The notes below the pieces were generated by a model that had not been told where the DNA came from, made no database searches, and saw nothing but the letters and a program-made list of their open reading frames with translations. DNA of 64,000 nt from Rhizobium tibeticum (lineage in GTDB: Bacteria; Pseudomonadota; Alphaproteobacteria; Rhizobiales; Rhizobiaceae): NCBI RefSeq assembly GCF_900110205.1, contig NZ_FOCV01000003.1:62001-126000 (forward strand), written 5' to 3'. The translations under genes and the position numbers were made by a program. Numbering within the stretch: the first letter of the stretch is position 1; each line of letters opens with the position of its first letter. Below are positions 10,701 through 18,531 of the stretch, in pieces.

Positions 10701-10884
10701 CACCAACGTCAGCGTCGGCCGCTACCTCAACGACCGGACCTATTTCGAACTGCAGCAGACCACCGGCAAGGGCGGCGCGAAGGCGATTATCAATCTCGAT
10801 GTCGGCCGCGGTGTGAAGCTGCGCGCCGGCGCGGGCGGCGACGGCGCCGGGGAAGCCGGCATCGTTTACGAGCACGAATACTAG
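4765..10884 (+). CDS. tamB: Translocation and assembly module TamB, giant AsmA/VPS13-like envelope protein
   Basis: The protein has about 2039 residues, longer than E. coli TamB (about 1260). An N-terminal signal anchor (LNWIVRLLGLSVSALLVLLA) is followed by a long beta-rich periplasmic region. The conserved C-terminal TamB domain includes the DPSITFSSSPALPQDEVLAQLIFG stretch near the end. The extra length comes largely from seven tandem repeats (7369-9597). The frame opens with TTG at 4741. ATG 4765 has GGAG only two bases upstream and ATG 4777 has it 14 bases upstream, so the exact start is unsettled. The stop TAG shares a CTAG with the stop of the convergent lrp gene. It pairs with TamA, probably as a periplasm-spanning conduit. 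Confidence 0.92.
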   Translation: MSATMQTLAKILNWIVRLLGLSVSALLVLLAIAIGVFGFTSFGARIVTDRVASSLSNRDMTIKVHDPEGLLTGGLRASQIVLSDTKGVFAQVDGLAISWNPLALLTGRFHASSVEAAAIHVLRQPVRTLPSRPAAAGEADSGFSLPLKIDIDKIALPEINLAQPLIGRAFSLAADGSVRADNEGGNASINVHRHDAPDAKLIADVAFMPDRNRLRLKAKLTEPKGGLLAGVLALPGNPAVEISLTGDGPISDWRGQLQAALDGQQRAAIEAHHTLTPESLHHLDLKGGGDLNSLLPAAFRPLFAGQTNIDVAANFDNKGKIDIQTGNLATGAVVIAASGTLDPKGKNSLNANLLGTSGPVDFRWPLAEGEARLLISGVNLSLTGDAKASRLNASASLDSAVLPQATMGNVKLTAKSDNFNLSGRSGSVQITLAAGDSSFVNPDINRAIQGPVTITLPLQISPDALGFNGATIESAAANASLNGSYKLSASSLTGNVKLTVQPAALPPAVATRFNSPIVIESQVAGTVPSKFNISNLSIKSNALEATGGVVLDEDTLDANLSGRVPNVQALLESATGELTYQLSAKGNVSALAVAADIKGPSLVMAGRQVRQLEVNVSATADPKAPRAEITAKSTIDDQPINVSTAVQVVDGKVQLPSIAGDVGKNRLTGHVELSAAFQPTGEVTFDFPDLGLLAALGGQEAEGDLNGSIDIANDNGKIALKVVASGSGLKRDTFAVVRPDINVAVTDLRAFAATGTIKADELASGPNKAEGLALSFTQQQNRTNFDLSATYDANPLVASGNVEVNAGTTLLRLDRLSAKPRSILVELASPSEMSISGGTVTLSAMELKAGDGSVHVSGSAGETLDIKADIRNLPASLANSFVPKLDAAGTISGKVAVTGTPAAPIANFDLDWKDAATSQTKGAGLSPLAIDTNGKFANNTLDFEANASGKGSVSLKAGGSVVTGPTAQSLKVDAKIVNVPAGLANAFVPHLGAEGSISGNVTAAGKLPAPALDFKLNWKNAATSQTRSAKLSSLGVTANGNLKDNILSFDADARASGAMSLKAAGNYVVTGADAQTLKLDGQLANIPAALANSFVPNLAAEGVISGTVSASGKLPRPIATFDLTWKDAATSHTKAARLSGIRLTAKGSFADEKLTVQSDLAANGGVALNASGNVLLAGTKIENLAADATIHNVPASLANAFVANLGASGTISGTASASGTLQQPTVSFDLTWTDLATTQTKAARLSALALAAKGTFANNTLDFETNLDGDGGSALKAKGKVTVEGTVVKGLQADATLSNLPAALVNNFMPDLGAEGTISGTATASGSLPVPAVDFKLDWNNAGTRQTKAVGLSNLRLNAAGKLADNKITFDATLNSSRNTLLKAKGTANLQGASVQGLSVDADISDLPASLANGFVPNLGAEGTISGTAKTSGTPTNPIIDFELDWKDAATTQTRASGIRPLSAKASGKLADGRLDFTTNLSGSGVSMKAGGNFVIAGQNAQSLAVDADISNLPAGLANAFVPGLAAEGNISGSVKASGKLPLPAVDFNLDWRGAATSQTRSAGLSPFTIAANGRLKDDRLTIDTNLAGDSGLSLRGGGSVTITGNRALDMRFSGNLPFAVLGTQLAAQGFVADGTANLNLQISGTAAAPSVNGTVTTSGARVVDVRRNLAINNLTADIRFTGNEAVISRLTGQLASGGSVSASGSVGIQPASNFPANIDVKLDRAVYVDGTLVVATVDGTLGLRGPLLANPTLNGRLRLERASITVPERLPTSLREIDIRHVNAPKAVLSQLRDETQQGTRAKSNTINLDLQLDAPSQIFVRGRGIDAELGGSVTIRGTAAEPIVSGGFTMRRGRLTILNRRLDFTNRSRITFAGDLTPALEMEASSTSGSTTLTVDVTGLATDPSITFSSSPALPQDEVLAQLIFGQSMSRLSPVQIAQLADAISQLAGGRSGSLFQGLRNQLGVDDFDISTDAKGRTNVSVGRYLNDRTYFELQQTTGKGGAKAIINLDVGRGVKLRAGAGGDGAGEAGIVYEHEY
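7369..9597 (+). repeat. Seven tandem coding repeats of about 321 bp (107 residues) within tamB
   Basis: Each unit begins with a D-x-x-[IL]-x-[ND]-[LVI]-P-A-x-L-x-N motif, continues with FVPxLxAEGxISG and a DFxLxWKDAATxQTK motif, and ends in a short glycine-rich strand. Unit starts are at 7369, 7681, 8002, 8323, 8644, 8965 and 9283, giving spacings of 312, 321, 321, 321, 321 and 318 bp. A degenerate eighth copy seems to begin at 9598 (FSGNLPFAVLGTQLAAQG). The protein sequences match closely but the DNA has diverged at many third positions, so the duplications are not very recent. Confidence 0.93.
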
Positions 10885-11318
10885 AAGCTGGCCTTCCTGG
10901 TCTTCAGCAGGATGTTGGTTTCTGTCGTATTGATGCCATTGATCAGCCGGATGCGGCGCAGCGTTTCGTCGAAGGAGACGAGATCGCGGTCCTCAAGTTC
11001 GGCAATGAAATCCCATTTCCCGTTGGTGCTGTGCAACGCACGCACCTGCGGCAGACCGCGAAGCTGATCGGCGACCTTGTCCGCAAGCTTGCCCAGCACC
11101 TCGATCATGACGATCGCGCGCACGCCGGCTGCGCGGGTTTCATGGCCGGTGCGGACGGTGAATGCAGCAATGGTGCCGTTGGCAACCAGCCGGTCGATGC
11201 GCGCCGCGACCGTCGCACGGGAAGCACCGGTCATTGCCGCCAGCGAAGAAACCGGGATGCGCGCATTGTGCCGCAAAGCACTGAGAAGTCCCTGATCAAG
11301 ATCGTCCATGGCTTTCAC
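10881..11318 (-). CDS. Lrp/AsnC-family transcriptional regulator, probably of arginine catabolism
   Basis: The 145-residue protein has an N-terminal winged helix-turn-helix (DLDQGLLSALRHNARIPVSS, then TGASRATVAARIDRL) and a C-terminal RAM/ligand-binding domain. It lies divergent from arginase (rocF) and ornithine aminotransferase (rocD). Lrp-type activators of arginine/ornithine catabolism commonly occupy this position in Rhizobiaceae, so regulation of rocF-rocD is the natural inference. The start could be ATG 11318 or ATG 11309 (MDDLDQG). The intergenic region contains the inverted repeat ATATT-TC-AATAT (11396-11407), an AT-rich element that might serve as part of a Lrp site; this is weak evidence. 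Confidence 0.88.
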   Translation of the reverse strand: MKAMDDLDQGLLSALRHNARIPVSSLAAMTGASRATVAARIDRLVANGTIAAFTVRTGHETRAAGVRAIVMIEVLGKLADKVADQLRGLPQVRALHSTNGKWDFIAELEDRDLVSFDETLRRIRLINGINTTETNILLKTRKASF

Positions 11319-11437
11319 TTTGTCAAAACGTGCTTATCAAACTGATCGATGATAGCGCATTATTGGCACTTTTTCATCTATTTGTCGCCGTGCCGATATT
11401 TCAATATGTCTTCCGAAACGCAAGCTGGAGAAAAAGA

Positions 11438-12373
11438 ATGCAGCCACAGGCAAGATCGGTCACGCTCATCGGAGCACCGCTGGAAGAGGGTTCGGGACGC
11501 AGAGGTGCCGCCATGGGTCCGGCTGCGCTTCGCATTGCAGGCGTCGATCAGACGCTGGTCGATCTTGGTTATGATGTGGTCGATGCCGGCGACGTGCATG
11601 TCGTTCCGGCACGCGACCTGCCGAACCATCCGAAGGCGCACAATCTGCGTATCATAGGCGCATTTACCCGCGCGCTCGAGGCAGGTGTCTACGAAGCGGC
11701 CAGCGCCGGCCGCTTTCCGCTGATCCTCGGCGGCGATCACAGCCTGTCGATGGGCACCGTATCCGGCATGGCGCGCTACGCGGCCCAGCAAGGCCGGCCG
11801 CTCTTCGTTCTCTGGCTCGACGCTCATTCGGATTTCAACACGCCCGCCACCTCGCCCTCCGGCAACATCCATGGCATGCCGGTCGCCTATGTCTGCGGCC
11901 AAGCCGAACTTGCCGAGATCCTGCCGAAGGAACGTCCCCTGGTTGATCCGCGCAACGTCTTCCAGGTCGGGATCCGGTCGGTCGATGCGCCGGAGCGGGA
12001 GCTCATCAAGGAGCATGGGATCAATGTCTTTGACATGCGCTGGCTCGACGAACAGGGCGTCGCGGCAACGATGCGTCAAATCCTTGGCATCGTCTCCGAT
12101 GCAAACGGCCTGCTGCACGTAAGCCTTGATGTCGATTTCCTCGATCCGGAGATCGCGCCCGGCGTCGGCACGACGGTGCCCGGCGGCGCGACCTTCCGCG
12201 AAGCGCATCTCATCATGGAAATGCTCTGCGATAGCGGCCTTGTCTCCTCGCTCGATCTCGTAGAACTCAACCCCTTCCTCGACGACCGCGGCAAGAGCGC
12301 CCGGATCCTGGTGGAGCTGACGGCAAGCCTCTTTGGCCGCCGCATCTTCGACCGCCCGACCCGCGCCGCCTGA
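11438..12373 (+). CDS. rocF: Arginase
   Basis: This 311-residue ureohydrolase converts arginine to ornithine and urea. Metal-binding motifs are intact: GGDHS (98-102), DAHSDFN (128-134), HGMP (145-148) and SLDVDFLDP (229-237). These supply the His and Asp ligands for two Mn ions. The frame opens earlier at 11330, but ATG 11438 has a GGAG/AAAAAG site just upstream and begins the arginase fold ([11 protein letters not shown]). rocD follows 11 bp later, and together they send arginine to glutamate semialdehyde via ornithine. The likely regulator is the divergent Lrp-type gene. Confidence 0.95.
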   Translation: MQPQARSVTLIGAPLEEGSGRRGAAMGPAALRIAGVDQTLVDLGYDVVDAGDVHVVPARDLPNHPKAHNLRIIGAFTRALEAGVYEAASAGRFPLILGGDHSLSMGTVSGMARYAAQQGRPLFVLWLDAHSDFNTPATSPSGNIHGMPVAYVCGQAELAEILPKERPLVDPRNVFQVGIRSVDAPERELIKEHGINVFDMRWLDEQGVAATMRQILGIVSDANGLLHVSLDVDFLDPEIAPGVGTTVPGGATFREAHLIMEMLCDSGLVSSLDLVELNPFLDDRGKSARILVELTASLFGRRIFDRPTRAA

Positions 12374-12384
12374 GGAGAGACGAC

Positions 12385-13584
12385 ATGAGCAATTCCAAGA
12401 ACCTGATCGATACCGAACAGCGCCTCGGCGCCCACAACTATAAGCCGCTCGACGTCGTATTGACCCGGGGCGAAGGCGTCTATGTCTGGGATACCGACGG
12501 CAAGCGGTACCTCGACTGCCTGTCGGCCTATTCAGCTGTAAACCAGGGGCATTGCCATCCGAAGATCCTGGCCGCCATGGTTGAGCAGGCGGGCAAGCTG
12601 ACGCTCACCTCGCGCGCCTTTCGCAACGACCAGCTCGCCCATCTCTATGAAGAACTGGCAGCGCTGACTGGCTCGCACAAGATCCTGCCGATGAACTCGG
12701 GCGCCGAAGCCGTCGAGACCGCGATCAAGGCCGTGCGCAAGTGGGGCTACGAAGTGAAAGGCGTGCCAGAAGGCAAGGCTGAGATCATCGTCTGCGCCGA
12801 CAATTTTCACGGCCGGACGCTGAGCATCATCAGCTTCTCGACGGACCCCGATGCACGCACCGGCTTTGGGCCTTATACGCCCGGTTTCCGGACGGTTCCA
12901 TTCGGCGATGCAGACGCATTCGCCGCAGCCATCAATGAGAACACGGTCGCAGCGCTGATCGAGCCGATCCAGGGCGAAGCAGGCGTCATCATCCCGCAGA
13001 CCGGCTACTTCAAGCGCGTGCGCGAACTCTGCACCGACAACAAGGTGACGCTGATCCTCGACGAAATCCAGACCGGCCTCGGCCGCACCGGCAAACTACT
13101 TGCGGAAGAGCACGAGGGGGTCGAGGCCGACGTGACGCTGATCGGCAAGGCACTATCCGGCGGTTTCTATCCGGTCTCCGCCGTACTCTCCAATTCCGAG
13201 GTGCTCGGTGTGCTGAAGCCCGGCCAGCACGGCTCGACCTTCGGCGGCAATCCGCTTGCCTGCGCGGTGGCGCGCGCGGCATTGAGGGTGCTGACGGAGG
13301 AAGGCATGATCGAGAACGCAGCCGTCATGGGCGACTATTTCCTGGAGGGGCTGCGCTCCATCCGCTCCAACATCGTCAAGAACGTGCGCGGTCGCGGGCT
13401 GATGATGGCGGTCGAGCTCGTGCCGGAAGCCGGGGGCGCCCGCCAATATTGCTATACGCTCAAGGATCGCGGCCTGCTTGCCAAGGAGACGCACGACAAC
13501 ACGATCCGCCTCGCCCCGCCGTTGGTCATCACCAAGAGCCAGGTCGACTGGGCCGTGGAGCAGATCGAAAAGACCCTTGCCTAA
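12385..13584 (+). CDS. rocD: Ornithine aminotransferase
   Basis: This is a 399-residue class III PLP aminotransferase that moves the delta-amino group of ornithine to 2-oxoglutarate, giving glutamate-5-semialdehyde. The motif [11 protein letters not shown] is at 226-236. Lys255 in [15 protein letters not shown] is the likely Schiff-base lysine. Length and the [13 protein letters not shown] motif fit ornithine aminotransferase rather than acetylornithine or GABA aminotransferases. AGGAGAGACGAC precedes the ATG. It is cotranscribed with rocF. Confidence 0.95.
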   Translation: MSNSKNLIDTEQRLGAHNYKPLDVVLTRGEGVYVWDTDGKRYLDCLSAYSAVNQGHCHPKILAAMVEQAGKLTLTSRAFRNDQLAHLYEELAALTGSHKILPMNSGAEAVETAIKAVRKWGYEVKGVPEGKAEIIVCADNFHGRTLSIISFSTDPDARTGFGPYTPGFRTVPFGDADAFAAAINENTVAALIEPIQGEAGVIIPQTGYFKRVRELCTDNKVTLILDEIQTGLGRTGKLLAEEHEGVEADVTLIGKALSGGFYPVSAVLSNSEVLGVLKPGQHGSTFGGNPLACAVARAALRVLTEEGMIENAAVMGDYFLEGLRSIRSNIVKNVRGRGLMMAVELVPEAGGARQYCYTLKDRGLLAKETHDNTIRLAPPLVITKSQVDWAVEQIEKTLA

Positions 13585-13848
13585 GGCGACAAACGGATAG
13601 GACAGCGGAAGCGGCATCCTGGCGTTTCCGCCGCAGTTGCTGGCGATTCTGGGGCATTCGGCTCTGCGCCTAGCCAAAAGTCAGCTGCCTCAATTTAGAT
13701 TTGGGCAACACTCTTCCATTAAGGTCTGGACCAACCGTATCGATACTCCTCCTGGGGAAGAGCATGCGCGGTTTGAAGGCAAAGTCCATCCGCGCCAATG
13801 GTGGCGCGGTTGCTTCTGCCCTGGCTTTCGACGGTTGGGACAATACTC

Positions 13849-14325
13849 ATGGCTACGATCAATTCCACGAACTTCAGCGGCGATATGCTGGAGATCATCG
13901 CCTTCAGACTGCACGATCAGGAATTCTGCGTTAAGACGACGACGATCCGCGAAATCCGCGGCTGGGCACCGTCGACGCCAATCCCGCATGCACCGGCCGA
14001 CGTCATCGGTGTCATGAACCTGCGAGGCTCGGTGATCCCGATCATCGACCTCGCCTTCAAGCTCGGCATGAAAAGCACGGTCGCCAACGAGCGCAGCGCC
14101 ATCGTCGTGGCCGAAGTCCACAATATGGTCATCGGCATGCTGGTCGATCGCGTCTCGGACATCTTGACGATCTCCTCTAGCCAGGTGCAGCCGGTTCCGG
14201 AAGTCACGGCTTCCTTCGACCGCGCATACTGCGAGGGCATCATCGCCTCCGAAAACGGTATGATCTGCTTCCTCAACCTCGCCAAGATGTTCAAAGAAGG
14301 CGAAACCGACGACTTGGCCGCCTAA
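13849..14325 (+). CDS. cheW: Chemotaxis coupling protein CheW (orphan)
   Basis: The 158-residue single CheW domain links chemoreceptors to the histidine kinase CheA at the inner membrane. Recognisable pieces are LEIIAFRLHDQEFCVKT, the receptor-binding stretch VIGVMNLRGSVIPIIDL, and IVVAEVHNMVIGMLVDRVSDIL. No other chemotaxis gene is nearby, so it is a solitary copy outside a che operon. The frame is open from 13798, but ATG 13849 (MATINSTNF) gives the normal family length. The ribosome site is weak (TTGGGA). A terminator follows directly. Confidence 0.92.
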   Translation: MATINSTNFSGDMLEIIAFRLHDQEFCVKTTTIREIRGWAPSTPIPHAPADVIGVMNLRGSVIPIIDLAFKLGMKSTVANERSAIVVAEVHNMVIGMLVDRVSDILTISSSQVQPVPEVTASFDRAYCEGIIASENGMICFLNLAKMFKEGETDDLAA

Positions 14326-14346
14326 CGCCAGGCCAACTGATGCTAA

Positions 14347-14373
14347 AGAGCCGCCTTCTATGGTGGCTTTTTT
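14347..14373 (+). terminator. Rho-independent terminator of cheW
   Basis: A 7-bp stem (AGCCGCC at 14349-14355, GGTGGCT at 14362-14368, one G-T pair) with a 6-base loop leads into TTTTTT. It sits 22 bp after the cheW stop codon. The remaining bases to 14585 contain no recognisable gene. Confidence 0.8.
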
Positions 14374-14585
14374 GTTGACGGATATAATCGTGCGAAACCC
14401 GTGGCGGCTCCAGACTGGCCAGACAGCGTCGTGGATGTCGGTTTACGATCGGTGGCCGACCCCGGATGCAACCGATTTGCCCGGTTCAACAGGCTTCGGC
14501 AATGCAGCGGAATTCGGACCCCGAGACCCAACTCTTGTCGCTATCGAGGCATGTCTGCGACGCTAGCGCCTATGCCACCGAACTC

Positions 14586-14831
14586 CTAGTGAGGCGCGCT
14601 CGCTACAGGCTCCGGCCGCTTGATCAGCGGAGCTGCGCTGACAACGAGTGGGTTGAGACCGTGGCCTTCCCTCTCCATGATCTCGAATAGCTGACGCCGC
14701 ATCCGCGGCTCCCAGAACTTGTTGATATGCGTCGCCACACCTTCCGCAGCTTCGCTCTCCGGCTGGCTCTTGAAGAACGTCGCGATCTGGTTGGCCATGT
14801 AGACGAGTTTGGACTGCGTATCATGCGACAT
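14586..14831 (-). CDS. fdsD: NAD-dependent formate dehydrogenase delta subunit
   Basis: This 81-residue protein resembles FdsD, the small fifth product of fds operons, associated with assembly or stability of molybdenum-dependent formate dehydrogenase. It opens MSHDTQSKLVYMANQIATFF and contains the family-typical HINKFWEPRMRRQLFEI. Its start overlaps the 3' end of fdhD by 11 bp, which suggests translational coupling; no strong ribosome site is visible. It is the last gene of the operon. Confidence 0.88.
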   Translation of the reverse strand: MSHDTQSKLVYMANQIATFFKSQPESEAAEGVATHINKFWEPRMRRQLFEIMEREGHGLNPLVVSAAPLIKRPEPVASAPH

Positions 14832-15648
14832 CGGAGATGGTTCCCGGCTGAATGCGCTGCGGATGCGTGAAAATCTCGAAATCCTCGCCACGCACCAAGG
14901 CGACGAGGGTCATGCCGGCCTCATCGGCGGTGCGAATTGCAAGGGCGGTCGGCGCGGAGATGGCAACGAGGACGGAACTGCCGAGGATTGCCGCCTTCTG
15001 CACCATCTCGACGGACAGGCGGCTGGTAACAGCGACAATGCCGTCGGCTCCGGATTGCCCTTGACCAATAACCGCGCCACAAAGCTTGTCGAGCGCATTG
15101 TGCCTGCCCACATCCTCGCGCACCGCAACCAGCCCCTTGCCCGGCAGGTAGAAACCAGCTCCGTGCACGGCGCGCGTCTCGCGATGCAGCGGCTGTGCTC
15201 CGTTCAACAGCGAAACGGCCTCGACGATGTCGCGACAGGTCACATTGAGCAACACCGCAGCCACATCCGGCACCTTGCGAACGGCCTGTTCGATCGACTC
15301 GATCCCGCAGAGCCCGCATCCGACGGGACCTGCCATGCTGCGGCGGCGTGCCGTCAGCGCAGCGGCGACCTCGTCGACGAGAGCGATCTGGACATCGATG
15401 CCTTTCTCGCCATCGACAATCTCGATTGCCGCGATCTGCCCGACATCGGAAATGATCCCTTCCGTGAGGCTGAAGCCGACCGCGAAATCCTCGAGATCAT
15501 CCGGCGTTCCCATCATCACCGCATGGGTGCTGCCGCCATAGGAAAAGGCGATCGGCACCTCCTCCGGAACGATTCGCACGCCGGACATCACGACGCCGCC
15601 GCTGCGGGCGGTGCGCTTCACGGCGATGCGGGCCGGACGCTCGATCAT
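14821..15648 (-). CDS. fdhD: Formate dehydrogenase accessory sulfurtransferase FdhD
   Basis: The 275-residue FdhD/FdsC family protein transfers sulfur to the molybdenum cofactor of formate dehydrogenase before insertion. The essential cysteine motif is visible as GCGLCG (CxxC), and the DVGRHNALDKL stretch is diagnostic. The ATG at 15648 overlaps the fdsA stop as TGATG; a GTG immediately before it (15651) is an alternative start. Its place between fdsA and fdsD is the standard fds order. Confidence 0.94.
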   Translation of the reverse strand: MIERPARIAVKRTARSGGVVMSGVRIVPEEVPIAFSYGGSTHAVMMGTPDDLEDFAVGFSLTEGIISDVGQIAAIEIVDGEKGIDVQIALVDEVAAALTARRRSMAGPVGCGLCGIESIEQAVRKVPDVAAVLLNVTCRDIVEAVSLLNGAQPLHRETRAVHGAGFYLPGKGLVAVREDVGRHNALDKLCGAVIGQGQSGADGIVAVTSRLSVEMVQKAAILGSSVLVAISAPTALAIRTADEAGMTLVALVRGEDFEIFTHPQRIQPGTISDVA

Positions 15649-18527
15649 CACTCAGCGGGCTCCAGCTTGCCGACGATTCGCCGGCTCTGGCGCGACTGCT
15701 CGTCATAGTCGCGCTGCCAGTCGGTCGGGCCGTTGGAGGGTGAAACCTGCACAGCTGTCACCTTGTATTCCGGGCAGTTCGTCGCCCAGTCGGAGAAATC
15801 GGTGGTGATGACGTTCGCCTGCGTGTCCGGGTGATGGAAGGTCGTATAAACGACGCCGGGCGCGACGCGGTCGGTGATCAGCGCACGCAGCGCCGTGTCG
15901 CCCGAGCGGCTCACCAGCTTCACCCAATCGCCATCGCGGATGCCGCGCTGTTCGGCGTCATGCGCATGGATCTCCAACCGGTCTTCCGAATGCCAGACGA
16001 CATTTTCCGTGCGGCGCGTCTGAGCGCCCACATTATACTGGCTGAGAATGCGCCCGGTCGTCAGCAACAGCGGGAAGCGCGGTCCCGTTCGCTCGTCTGT
16101 CGCGACATATTCCGTCCGGATGAACTTGCCTTTACCGCGCACGAAGCCATCGACGTGCATGATCGGCGAACCCTGCGGATGAGCCTCGTTGCAGGGCCAC
16201 TGCACGGAGCCCATCTTGTCGAGATAGTCGTAGGAGACGAGCGCGAAGCTCGGCGTCGTCGCTGCGATCTCGTCCATGATCTCGCAGGGATGGTTGTAGT
16301 TCCAGGCAAGACCCATGGCCTGCGCCATCTTCTGGGTAACCTCCCAGTCGGCGTAGCCGTTCTTCGGGCTCATGACCTTGCGCACCCGGTTGATGCGGCG
16401 CTCGGCATTGGTGAAGGTGCCGTCCTTTTCGAGGAAGCTGGATCCGGGCAGGAAGACATGCGCGTAATTCGCCGTCTCGTTGAGGAACAGATCGTGGACC
16501 ACGACGCATTCCATCGCGGCAAGGCCCGCCGCAACATGCTTGGTGTCTGGATCAGACTGCAGGATATCCTCGCCCTGGACGTAGAGCCCCTTGAAGGTGC
16601 CATCGACCGCCGCATCCAGCATGTTCGGAATGCGCAAACCCGGCTCATTGCTGATCTTGACACCCCAGAGCTTCTCGAAGATGTCGCGTGTCGCGTCATC
16701 GGAGATGTGGCGATAGCCGGGCAGTTCATGCGGGAACGAGCCCATGTCGCACGAACCCTGCACATTGTTCTGGCCGCGCAGCGGGTTCACGCCGACGCCG
16801 GGCCGCCCGATATTGCCGGTGACCATGGCAAGGTTGGCGATCGCCATGACCGTCGTCGAGCCCTGGCTATGTTCGGTGACGCCGAGACCGTAGTAGATCG
16901 CGCCATTGCCGCCTGTTGCATAGAGACGCGCGGCACCACGCACCAGATCGGCCGGAACGCCGGTGAACTTCTCCGCGGCTTCCGGGCTATGATGCGGCTC
17001 GGCAACGAAGCTTGCCCAGTCCTCGAACTCGGACCAGTCGCAACGCTCGCGGATGAAGGCCTCGTTGAATAAGCCCTCGGTCACGATCACATGCGCAAGC
17101 GATGTCAGGATCGCGACATTCGTGCCGGGCTTCAGCGGCAGATGATAGGACGCCTCGACATGCGGCGAGCGCACGATATCGGTGCGGCGCGGATCGATGA
17201 CGATGAGCTTGGCGCCTTGCCGCAGCCGCTTTTTCAAGCGCGAGGCGAAGACCGGATGCCCGTCGGTCGGATTGGCGCCGATGATGATGACGACATCGCT
17301 CTGGTCGATGCTATCGAAGTTCTGGGTGCCCGCCGAGGTGCCGAAGGCCTGGCCGAGACCATAGCCGGTCGGCGAATGGCAGACGCGGGCGCAGGTATCG
17401 ACGTTGTTGTTGCGGAAGCCGGCGCGCACCAGTTTCTGCACGAGATAGGTTTCCTCATTCGTGCAACGCGACGAGGTGATGCCGCCGACGGAATCGCGGC
17501 CATACTGATACTGGATACGGCGGAACTCGGAGGCAACATGCGCGAAGGCCTCGTCCCAGGTGACCTCGCGCCATGGATCGGTGATCTTGTCGCGGATCAT
17601 CGGATTGAGGATGCGATCCTTGTGGCTGGAATAGCCATAGGCGAAGCGGCCTTTGACGCAGGAGTGCCCGCGGTTTGCCTGCCCGTCCTTCCACGGCACC
17701 ATGCGCACCAGTTCTTCGCCGCGCATCTCGGCCTTGAAGGAGCAGCCGACGCCACAATAAGCGCAGGTAGTGACAACGGAATGCTCCGGCTGGCCGATCT
17801 CGATCACCGACTTCTCAGTCAGCGTCGCCGTCGGGCAGGCCTGGACGCAGGCGCCGCAAGACACGCATTCCGACGACACGAAATCCTCATGCATGCCGGC
17901 CGAAACACGAGAATCGAAACCCCGGCCTTCGATGGTCAGTGCAAAGGTGCCCTGCACCTCCTCGCAGGCGCGCACACAGCGCGAGCAGACGATGCACTTC
18001 GCCGGATCGAACGTGAAATAGGGATTGGATTCGTCCTTCGGCGCCCACTTGAGATTGAGATCGCCGTTGTTGCGCGCAGTGACGTGATTGTCGCCATCAT
18101 AGCCGTAGCGCACGTCGCGGAGACCGACCGCGCCCGCCATGTCCTGCAACTCGCAATCGCCATTGGCCGCACAGGTCAGACAGTCGAGCGGGTGATCGGA
18201 GATGTAGAGCTCCATTACCCCACGGCGGACATCCTTCAGTCGGTTGGTTTGCGTCGAGACCACCATATCAGGCGCAACCGGCGTCGTGCAGGACGCCGGC
18301 ATGCCGGCGCGCCCCTGCACTTCCACCAGACAGAGCCGGCAGGAGCCGAAGGCTTCCATCATGTCGGTGGCGCAGAGCTTCGGGATCTCGATGCCGGCAT
18401 CCATCGACGCACGCATGATGGAGGTCCCCTCGGGCACCGTCACCTGATTGCCGTCGATGGTGAGCGTCACCATGGTTTCGCAGGTCGAGGCCGGCGTGCC
18501 GTAGTCGGTTTCGTGGACGAGAGGCAT
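15648..18527 (-). CDS. fdsA: NAD-dependent formate dehydrogenase, catalytic alpha subunit
   Basis: The 959-residue soluble molybdenum bis-MGD enzyme oxidises formate to CO2. In order it has an N-terminal 2Fe-2S domain (CATDMMEAFGSCRLCLVEVQG), a NuoG-like region, and two 4Fe-4S motifs (CIVCSRCVRACEE and CVSCGACVQACPT). A further cluster follows at CAYCGVGC, then the catalytic molybdopterin domain with the RVCHSPT segment carrying the presumed active-site Cys. The C-terminal dinucleotide-binding domain ends the protein. Electrons pass through FdsB and FdsG to NAD+. All motifs are intact. Confidence 0.96.
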   Translation of the reverse strand: MPLVHETDYGTPASTCETMVTLTIDGNQVTVPEGTSIMRASMDAGIEIPKLCATDMMEAFGSCRLCLVEVQGRAGMPASCTTPVAPDMVVSTQTNRLKDVRRGVMELYISDHPLDCLTCAANGDCELQDMAGAVGLRDVRYGYDGDNHVTARNNGDLNLKWAPKDESNPYFTFDPAKCIVCSRCVRACEEVQGTFALTIEGRGFDSRVSAGMHEDFVSSECVSCGACVQACPTATLTEKSVIEIGQPEHSVVTTCAYCGVGCSFKAEMRGEELVRMVPWKDGQANRGHSCVKGRFAYGYSSHKDRILNPMIRDKITDPWREVTWDEAFAHVASEFRRIQYQYGRDSVGGITSSRCTNEETYLVQKLVRAGFRNNNVDTCARVCHSPTGYGLGQAFGTSAGTQNFDSIDQSDVVIIIGANPTDGHPVFASRLKKRLRQGAKLIVIDPRRTDIVRSPHVEASYHLPLKPGTNVAILTSLAHVIVTEGLFNEAFIRERCDWSEFEDWASFVAEPHHSPEAAEKFTGVPADLVRGAARLYATGGNGAIYYGLGVTEHSQGSTTVMAIANLAMVTGNIGRPGVGVNPLRGQNNVQGSCDMGSFPHELPGYRHISDDATRDIFEKLWGVKISNEPGLRIPNMLDAAVDGTFKGLYVQGEDILQSDPDTKHVAAGLAAMECVVVHDLFLNETANYAHVFLPGSSFLEKDGTFTNAERRINRVRKVMSPKNGYADWEVTQKMAQAMGLAWNYNHPCEIMDEIAATTPSFALVSYDYLDKMGSVQWPCNEAHPQGSPIMHVDGFVRGKGKFIRTEYVATDERTGPRFPLLLTTGRILSQYNVGAQTRRTENVVWHSEDRLEIHAHDAEQRGIRDGDWVKLVSRSGDTALRALITDRVAPGVVYTTFHHPDTQANVITTDFSDWATNCPEYKVTAVQVSPSNGPTDWQRDYDEQSRQSRRIVGKLEPAE

Positions 18528-18531
18528 AGTC

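Noticed and set aside
13585..13848. The 264-bp gap before cheW as a small gene
   Set aside because: Short frames exist but none has a ribosome site plus a sensible protein; no structured RNA was recognised.
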